Positions 58,538 to 64,000 of a stretch of 64,000 nt of DNA are shown in pieces (position 1 is the first letter of the stretch; each line of letters opens with the position of its first letter). A program made the position numbers and the translations under genes. Source of the DNA: Pseudomonas graminis (GTDB taxonomy: Bacteria > Pseudomonadota > Gammaproteobacteria > Pseudomonadales > Pseudomonadaceae); NCBI RefSeq assembly GCF_002093745.1, contig NZ_MTSB01000013.1, positions 140,271-204,270 on the forward strand. The letters are read 5' to 3'. The notes beneath the pieces are model-generated. The model saw only the letters and a list, made by a program, of their open reading frames with translations. It searched no databases and was not told the DNA's origin.

Positions 58538-60016
58538 TCAGTCAGGCTGACGAATCAACCCCTCAGTGTCGGTCATGGCCCTTTCCAGCAGGTCGGCAGG
58601 CAGGCTTTTGCTGGCACGCGCGCCCAGCAACTTGAGCTGCTCGCTGCGACTGATCAGGTTGCCGCGTCCTTCGGTCAGTTTGTTGCGTGCTGCCGAATAA
58701 GCCTTGTCCAGTTGCTGCAAGCGGTTGCCAACTTCGTCCAGATCCTGAATGAACAGCACGAACTTGTCGTACAGCCAACCCGCCCGCTCGGCAATTTCCC
58801 GAGCGTTCTGGCTCTGACGCTCTTGCTTCCACAGACTGTCGATCACACGCAATGTCGCGAGCAGCGTTGTCGGGCTGACAATCACGATGTTGCGATCGAA
58901 CGCCTCCTGAAACAGATTGGGCTCAGCCTGCAACGCAGCTGAAAACGCAGCCTCGATGGGCACGAACAACAGAACGAAATCCAGGCTGTGCAGACCTTCA
59001 AGGCGTTTGTAATCCTTGCCGGAAAGGCCTTTGACGTGATTGCGCAGCGATAGCACGTGCTGCTTGAGCGCCGCCTGACCGATGACATCGTCGTCGGCAG
59101 ACACGTATTGCTGATAGGCCGTCAGACTGACCTTGGCATCGACCACCACCTGCTTGTCACCCGGCAACATGATCAATACGTCAGGCTGGAAGCGCTCACC
59201 ATCCGGCCCCTTGAGATTGACCTGAGTCTGATACTCACGGCCTTTTTCCAGCCCGGCATGTTCAAGCACACGCTCAAGGATCAGCTCGCCCCAGTTGCCC
59301 TGGGTTTTCTGCCCTTTCAAAGCGCGCGTCAGGTTGGTGGCCTCATCACTCAAGCGCTGGTTCAACTGCTGCAGACGCTCAAGCTCCTTGGCCAGCGAAA
59401 AACGCTCACGGGCTTCGTTCTGGTAGCTTTCTTCGACGCGCTTCTCGAACGACTGAATACGTTCCTTGAGTGGCGTGAGCAATTGCCCCAGTTGCTGCTG
59501 GCTGGTTTCGGCAAAACGCTGCTCACGCTCGTCGAAAATCTTGCCCGCCAGCTCGGCGAACTGCGCCCGCAGCTCATCTCGGGAGCCCTGCAGATCATCG
59601 AGGCGCTGCTGATGGCTGTCCTGCTGCTCGCGAAGCTCGGCGCTCAACGCGGCGCACTGAGCATCCAGACGGCGCAGCTCGGCTTCTCGGCCTGCACGCT
59701 CGACATTCCAGCCCTGCGCCATTTCGCGGGCGTTGTCACTTTCCTCCCGCAGCAATTCGACTTCACGACGCAGCGCTGCGAGATCAGCCTGCTTGGCGGA
59801 GTTGGCCTGCCCCAGATCGCTGACTTCATCACGGCAGGCGTCCAGCTGGGCGTTAAGGCCTTCCTGGGCCATTTGCGCCATGCTCAGCCGCTCATCCAGC
59901 AACGCACTTTCAGCCTGGCGCAAGGCCAGACGACGCTGCATCTGCCAGAGCATTGCCAACAATGGCAATGCGGCTGCAGCAAGCCCCAATAACAGGCTGT
60001 TCAGGTCCAGTGCCAT
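58538..60016 (-). CDS. rmuC: DNA recombination protein RmuC
   Basis: RmuC limits inversions and other rearrangements; it is a nuclease-like membrane-anchored protein. The 492-residue protein has an N-terminal membrane helix (about 7-26) and a long coiled coil (30-215). The RmuC domain has GNWGELILERVLEHAGLEKGREY near 245, a PD-(D/E)XK-like core around FQPDVLIMLPGDKQVVVDAKVSL near 281, and IVIVSPTTLLATLRVI near 380. The length and order are typical. It is divergent from the small membrane protein gene across 633 bp. Confidence 0.94.
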   Translation of the reverse strand: MALDLNSLLLGLAAAALPLLAMLWQMQRRLALRQAESALLDERLSMAQMAQEGLNAQLDACRDEVSDLGQANSAKQADLAALRREVELLREESDNAREMAQGWNVERAGREAELRRLDAQCAALSAELREQQDSHQQRLDDLQGSRDELRAQFAELAGKIFDEREQRFAETSQQQLGQLLTPLKERIQSFEKRVEESYQNEARERFSLAKELERLQQLNQRLSDEATNLTRALKGQKTQGNWGELILERVLEHAGLEKGREYQTQVNLKGPDGERFQPDVLIMLPGDKQVVVDAKVSLTAYQQYVSADDDVIGQAALKQHVLSLRNHVKGLSGKDYKRLEGLHSLDFVLLFVPIEAAFSAALQAEPNLFQEAFDRNIVIVSPTTLLATLRVIDSLWKQERQSQNAREIAERAGWLYDKFVLFIQDLDEVGNRLQQLDKAYSAARNKLTEGRGNLISRSEQLKLLGARASKSLPADLLERAMTDTEGLIRQPD

Positions 60017-60649
60017 AAAGACTCCATGCAGGCTGAATCATCGCCAGCGGCAGTGTGGGTAGAAACGTGAATAGTGCAGCAGAAACGGCGTCTCTAGCGA
60101 GGCGATATCAACAGGCGGGGGCAAATCGGGGGGACGGATTCTACGCACTTTTACACGTTCGCACAGCCCCCATTACCGGGACATCTCAGACGGGACAATC
60201 CACAGAAGCTGTGGATAACTCAGTGGACAACCCTCCTTTAACTTCCGCAAACGTAGACAGGATGGGGCCTGCACTCAAACTGACGATTTTTTCACCAGCA
60301 AAAAAAAGCGATGTTTTTCATTGACTTAATAATTCACCATCATAAATCAAACCCTTAGCAACACTTGTGACAGTGATCTGACAGCTTGTGACGCTAATGT
60401 GTACAACGTGTGCGCCGGTTTTTTTTCGAGCGTTTCAAACATCATATAATCCTTGCCTGATTGCACTGGATTCTCAATGAACACGGGCCTGCGGCGGTTT
60501 TTTCCTCTGAGAAAAGCCGTGCGCAAACGGCTTTTTCTGCACTGCACTGTCCCTGAAAATCGTGCCAGACGATAAACTGCGCCCGCTGCGGCAAGAGCCG
60601 CCTCGAAAATCGACTGTCGCCAGCCCAAAATGAGTCAGTGAAGGAATCC
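60017..60649. other. Long intergenic region with possible small RNA
   Basis: The 633 bases between rmuC and the 60650 gene hold no protein gene I can support. A consensus TATAAT lies at 60445-60450, and a hairpin with a T-run is at 60512-60536. Together they could bound a short RNA of about 80 bases. A DnaA-box-like TGTGGATAA is at 60210-60218 (see findings). An A-run at 60301-60307 and a TTGACT at 60321-60326 may be part of a further promoter. Confidence 0.45.
60512..60536 (+). terminator. Hairpin terminator, possible 3' end of a small RNA
   Basis: AAAAGCCGT (60512-60520) pairs with ACGGCTTTT (60527-60535) around GCGCAA, and a further T follows. It has the form of a Rho-independent terminator without a gene just upstream. 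Confidence 0.6.
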
Positions 60650-60952
60650 ATGAGGGAGATACTGAAGTTCTTCGTGCTGTTGATCGCCGTTTGCGTCATC
60701 GCGCTCGCGACCAGCCTGTGGCTGCCTTCACCGGACGGTGTGGTGTTCGCGTGCAGCGTGCTGCTGTCGGCCATCGCCGTGAACCTGATCATCTGCAGAG
60801 ACCTGAGCAAGGGCCGCATCAACCAGACGGGCGACATCATGCGCGCCATCGAACGGCGTGACTCGCTTCGCCTGACCGTCGCCGCTTATCTGCTGGGGTG
60901 TTCGATGGTCGCCTCGACGACGGTGCTGCTCTACCGGCTGATCACACACTGA
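60650..60952 (+). CDS. Small two-helix membrane protein, unknown function
   Basis: The 100-residue protein has hydrophobic segments at about 4-24 and 32-50, and a third near 75-95 (VAAYLLGCSMVASTTVLLYRL). The loop between has CRDLSKGRINQTGDIMRAIERRDS. ATG 60650 has AAGGA 5 bases upstream; a GTG at 60638 is an alternative. I do not recognise a family. The gene is alone between the rmuC gap and a 474-bp gap in which I see no gene. Confidence 0.7.
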   Translation: MREILKFFVLLIAVCVIALATSLWLPSPDGVVFACSVLLSAIAVNLIICRDLSKGRINQTGDIMRAIERRDSLRLTVAAYLLGCSMVASTTVLLYRLITH

Positions 60953-61426
60953 ACATTATTTTCGGCGACCTGTTGCATTACTCATTCCTCATCGGTAGTA
61001 TTGCCGCCGTTAGTACCAAGCTGAAAATCAATTCCGGTCGACAAGTCCCCCGACAGACACTCCTCCATGCGACGAGAATGTTGGCAACAAGGGATCGACC
61101 ACCTCGATGGTTTCCAGACATGAACCTTCTCGCTGAAGCACCATAGAGGTGTCAGTGCAGTAACGGCTCTCATGGTCTGCCTCAACCAGCCTGCAATTGA
61201 TCAGGATCTTCACCCGGAGCGTAGAACCTTTGCTCCTGTTGTGTTGCCTGCCCTCCTAAGTACCTACCGGTCAGCTAGAGCGCCATACGATAAAGCGCGC
61301 TTCAACTGCCTGTCTTGTTCCAGTCAGGTTCTCCGCCCAGCCAGGCTTTTTTATCAAATGTCGGCCCGCGTTTACTGGAATCTTTATTTATGCACGGTAT
61401 TGTTCCGTGTTGCTTCAGGAAACACC

Positions 61427-61651
61427 TTGAATATGAATACTCAAACTCAGCACGCGATTCACACGCTTACCCACGCTTTTGCCCCAATGAACTGCCTGAT
61501 CATGGCCGCTCGCAAAGGCTGCTTCAGCTTTACCATCGTCAACGAACATGGCATCGCCCGTCACAGCGAACGCCTGTACCCCGATCAGTACGCCAGCGCT
61601 GAACCGCTGCAGGCCGTGATCGAGCGTACCCGTCAGGCCCTCATCGCCTGA
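61427..61651 (+). CDS. Small protein, unknown function
   Basis: The 74-residue protein (from TTG 61427; 72 residues from ATG 61433) runs NTQTQHAIHTLTHAFAPMNC, then FSFTIVNEHGIARHSERLYP and ends AVIERTRQALIA. It looks like a short mixed alpha/beta fold. AGGA lies 7 bases before TTG 61427, a better ribosome site than for the ATG. No motif identifies a role. A clear terminator follows at 61676-61705. The preceding 474 bases (60953-61426) show no gene. Confidence 0.65.
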   Translation: MNMNTQTQHAIHTLTHAFAPMNCLIMAARKGCFSFTIVNEHGIARHSERLYPDQYASAEPLQAVIERTRQALIA

Positions 61652-61675
61652 CGATAACGATAGACCGCAAGCCCG

Positions 61676-61705
61676 AAGCCCTGCCCTACACGGCGGGGCT
61701 TTTTA
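61676..61705 (+). terminator. Terminator after the 61427 gene
   Basis: AAGCCC plus TGCC (61676-61685) pairs with GGCG plus GGGCTT (61092-style right arm at 61692-61701), with one G-U step, around CTACAC. TTTT follows directly. Confidence 0.8.
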
Positions 61706-61890
61706 ATGCGCGTCATAAAATGACAAGCCTGACCGGCAAGTGCGACACCGGAACTTCGTAAAAAGTGCAGCTCCTACTACTTTTTCAGGATTGTCCTACA
61801 AGAATAGCTCTAAATCGGGCTCTTCAGGCTATAGCGCGCCGTCCAAAATGTTGGTAATTTCCGACCGGTGAACAACAAGGAGTTCTAATA

Positions 61891-63174
61891 ATGAAAATAA
61901 TGACAAAAGCACTGAACCGGACAACGCTCGGACTCGCTCTGGGTCTGGCTTCTACTCAATTGCTCGCTGCCGGCTTCGCCCTTAATGAACAAAGCATCAG
62001 CGGCATGGGCACCGGTTTCGCAGGTCGCTCCTCCTCTGCAGATGATGCAAGTACCGTTTTCGGCAACCCTGCCGGCATGTCCCGCCTCAAACGCGAAGAA
62101 ATCAGCGTAGGCGCGGCCGCCGTCATCGCCAAGACCGACATCGATAACGGTCGTGGCACCTTTGGCGGCAGCAACGACGGTGACATGGTTCCCGTGGTCG
62201 GCGTGCCAATGGGCTACTACGTCAAACCGATCGATGATCACTGGGCATTCGGTCTGGGCGTGTACGTACCGTTCGGCCTGGTCACGGATTACGAAAAAGG
62301 CTTCGCCGGCCGTTACTGGGGTGACAAGAGTCACGTCCAGGTCGTGACCTTCCAGCCGACAGTCAGCTATGCCTTCAATGACAAGGTTTCGATTGGTTTC
62401 GGTCCGACCCTCAACCGCATTGACGGTGAACTGACCTCCGCCACGCTGAATGCCGCCACGCCGGGCCGTAACGACGGCAAGGTGAAGATCGAAGGGGATG
62501 ACACCGCAATCGGCTTCAATGCGGGCATTTTGGTGCAGGCTACCGACACCACTCGTCTGGGCCTGACCTATCATTCCAAAGTCGATTACAAGCTCAAAGG
62601 CAAGACCAAGATCGAAGGGTCTGGTTTCGGGCCGTTTGGCGGTCAGAAGTATGACGCCTCGCTGGATATTTCCACGCCGGAGTCGGTGGACTTCTCCATC
62701 ACCCAGCAAATCGATGAAAACTGGACCGTTTACGCAGGCAGCACCTGGACTCGCTGGAGCCGTCTGCAGGACATCACCGTCAACAACGACGGCGTTCCAG
62801 CCCTTCTGGGCGGCTCTGCCGGCCCTATCGGCACCATTTCCGAAGAGCAGAACTGGCACGACACTTGGGCACACGCCATCGGTGCATCGTACAAGGTCAA
62901 CAAAGAGTGGACGTTGCGTACCGGTTTCTCCGTTGACCAGTCGCCAACCAACAACACCAACCGCTCTCCGCGCATCCCGACGGGCGATCGCAAGATCATC
63001 AGCTTCGGTGCAGGCTGGAGCCCGACCGACGACCTGACCATCGACGTGGCGTATTCGTATCTGCGTGAAGACGAAACCAAGATCCGCGACAGCAGCGCGA
63101 CCAAGGGTTCTTACAGCGCCGACTACCGCAACACCGCTCACGGCCTGGGCACTTCGGTTACCTATCGCTTCTGA
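61891..63174 (+). CDS. FadL-type outer-membrane transport protein
   Basis: The 427-residue protein has a signal peptide (1-26; the mature chain begins GFALNEQS, the normal FadL hatch start). NPAGMSRLKREEISVGAA near 58 and VGVPMGYYVKPIDDHWAFGLG near 103 are typical. The chain then alternates as a beta-barrel and ends TSVTYRF with a terminal Phe. FadL pores take up long-chain fatty acids and other hydrophobic compounds across the outer membrane. It may be regulated by fatty acids, but no operator is seen. A Rho-independent terminator follows at 63195-63229. Confidence 0.92.
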   Translation: MKIMTKALNRTTLGLALGLASTQLLAAGFALNEQSISGMGTGFAGRSSSADDASTVFGNPAGMSRLKREEISVGAAAVIAKTDIDNGRGTFGGSNDGDMVPVVGVPMGYYVKPIDDHWAFGLGVYVPFGLVTDYEKGFAGRYWGDKSHVQVVTFQPTVSYAFNDKVSIGFGPTLNRIDGELTSATLNAATPGRNDGKVKIEGDDTAIGFNAGILVQATDTTRLGLTYHSKVDYKLKGKTKIEGSGFGPFGGQKYDASLDISTPESVDFSITQQIDENWTVYAGSTWTRWSRLQDITVNNDGVPALLGGSAGPIGTISEEQNWHDTWAHAIGASYKVNKEWTLRTGFSVDQSPTNNTNRSPRIPTGDRKIISFGAGWSPTDDLTIDVAYSYLREDETKIRDSSATKGSYSADYRNTAHGLGTSVTYRF

Positions 63175-63194
63175 TAAGTCACTGCCAAGCTGAA

Positions 63195-63229
63195 AAAAAG
63201 CCCGCACCTTCACAGGTTGCGGGCTTTTT
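63195..63229 (+). terminator. Terminator after the FadL gene
   Basis: AAAAAGCCCGCA (63195-63206) pairs perfectly with TGCGGGCTTTTT (63218-63229), with an inner CCT/AGG step. It ends in a T-run, 20 bases after the stop codon. Confidence 0.9.
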
Positions 63230-63264
63230 ATTGCGCGTTATTGCGCGCGTGGTGCGCTTATCGT

Positions 63265-63634
63265 TATGACCATCGTGCCGACGCTCCGCGTCGGCATGCA
63301 GTTCTGGACGCTCTGCGTCCTCTTTGTGGCGCTCCGCGTCACACAAGGGTTGCGATGTCAGTGATGTCTGTTTACGGCTCAGGTCACCTTTGCGCCCTTA
63401 CGGCGCCTCACTTTGAAGGATCAAAGTAAGCAAAATCCTGGCTCCGTTTCCGGCCCGACTTCGTCGGGTTCCTTCGCCCTGTCACTGATCCGGGGGTCGC
63501 CGCAACGGGCCATCCTTGGCCCGGTGCGGCTTGCTCGGCGTCCTGCCTCGCATCCCCCGGATCAGCGCCAGGACTCAGCCGTCACTTACGTCGCACTCTG
63601 CGTCGTCAGCGCCATCGCGATAAAAAAGCTTTTT
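63265..63634. repeat. 370-bp tandem repeat, unit 1
   Basis: The unit is almost identical to the next 366 bases; I saw one mismatch (C or T at 63295/63665) plus a differing first base or two. It is built of hairpins: GCCGACGC-TCC-GCGTCGGC (63277-63295), GGACGC-TCT-GCGTCC (63306-63320), GTGGCGC-TCC-GCGTCAC (63326-63342), and ACTTTG-AAGGAT-CAAAGT. CCCGAC-TTC-GTCGGG and GGGCC-ATCCTT-GGCCC then follow. No protein or transposase is convincing in it. Confidence 0.9.
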
Positions 63635-64000
63635 TATGACCATCGTGCCGACGCTCCGCGTCGGTATGCAGTTCTGGACGCTCTGCGTCCTCTTTGTGGC
63701 GCTCCGCGTCACACAAGGGTTGCGATGTCAGTGATGTCTGTTTACGGCTCAGGTCACCTTTGCGCCCTTACGGCGCCTCACTTTGAAGGATCAAAGTAAG
63801 CAAAATCCTGGCTCCGTTTCCGGCCCGACTTCGTCGGGTTCCTTCGCCCTGTCACTGATCCGGGGGTCGCCGCAACGGGCCATCCTTGGCCCGGTGCGGC
63901 TTGCTCGGCGTCCTGCCTCGCATCCCCCGGATCAGCGCCAGGACTCAGCCGTCACTTACGTCGCACTCTGCGTCGTCAGCGCCATCGCGATAAAAAAGCT
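63635..64000. repeat. 370-bp tandem repeat, unit 2 (cut by window edge)
   Basis: This is the second copy at a 370-bp offset. It reaches the window end at the same point where unit 1 reads GCGATAAAAAAGCT, so only the last bases are missing and more units may follow outside. The open frames seen across both units (for example 63217-63429 and 63413-63799) are artefacts of the repeat. Confidence 0.88.

Noticed and set aside
60210..60218. A replication origin near the DnaA box
   Set aside because: Only one perfect box is present, with no box cluster, no A/T-rich unwinding region of the right form and no dnaA, dnaN or gidA genes nearby.
63217..63799. Protein genes within the repeat units
   Set aside because: The two frames share the same translation because the DNA is repeated; they have no ribosome site and no protein-like composition.
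63265..64000. CRISPR array
   Set aside because: There are no short repeats with unique spacers and no cas genes; the unit is a single 370-bp block copied in tandem.

Overview
The window reads as a chromosome segment of a Pseudomonas, most likely of the P. syringae group. I infer this from two things. Gene order follows two blocks I remember from P. aeruginosa: PA2823-PA2852-like genes on the left and PA3141-PA3177-like genes in the middle. Gene content is also typical: arginine-32 EF-P with its EarP rhamnosyltransferase, MupP, ohrR-ohr, and a GyrA with Thr83/Asp87. There is no phage, transposase, CRISPR array or rRNA. One tRNA-Glu is cut by the left edge.

Left third (1-22.8 kb): tRNA-Glu, a membrane-anchored unknown, a methionine-sulfoxide reductase/ATPase pair, a SagS-like hybrid kinase, and a redox-repair group (glutathione peroxidase, MsrB). 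Then come an alanine-type aminotransferase, HtpX, a LigB-type dioxygenase behind a perfect 13-bp palindrome, and the DEAD-box helicase DeaD, whose start codon lies in a hairpin. After these are a spermidine-synthase-like protein, type II DAHP synthase, a LysR/TauE pair, ohrR-ohr, efp-earP, a GreA-like factor, a HAAAP transporter and a TetR regulator.

Middle (22.8-45.9 kb): a very short O-antigen locus (comEA-like, wbpM, wbpL, an epimerase, and a beta-CASP metallohydrolase with a mutated HxHxDH motif). It is followed by lapA-ihfB-rpsA-cmk-tyrA-pheA-serC-gyrA, all on the minus strand. This aromatic supraoperon is unusual. The TyrA-AroA fusion has lost about the first half of its EPSP-synthase domain and several active-site residues in what remains, and hisC2 is absent between pheA and tyrA. 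Next are mtnA and the divergent mtaD-ubiG-mupP-yciK run, then a diguanylate cyclase.

Right third (45.9-64 kb): a TenA/PqqC-like protein, a GGDEF-EAL sensor, an ABC exporter, a DsbA-like protein, TrhO, a BolA protein, a DUF2059 protein, and fumC with a flavodoxin-fold reductase. Then come an EamA transporter, a DTW-domain tRNA modifier, an acyl-carrier-like protein lacking the carrier serine, a 40-residue PA1414-type microprotein, rmuC, two small unknowns and a FadL porin. The window ends in a 370-bp tandem repeat made mostly of hairpins, which runs off the right edge.

The strongest oddities are the degenerate TyrA-AroA fusion, the His-to-Arg metallohydrolase, the deaD start-codon hairpin and the terminal repeat array. 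All functional names come from reading the translations by eye. No database search was run.
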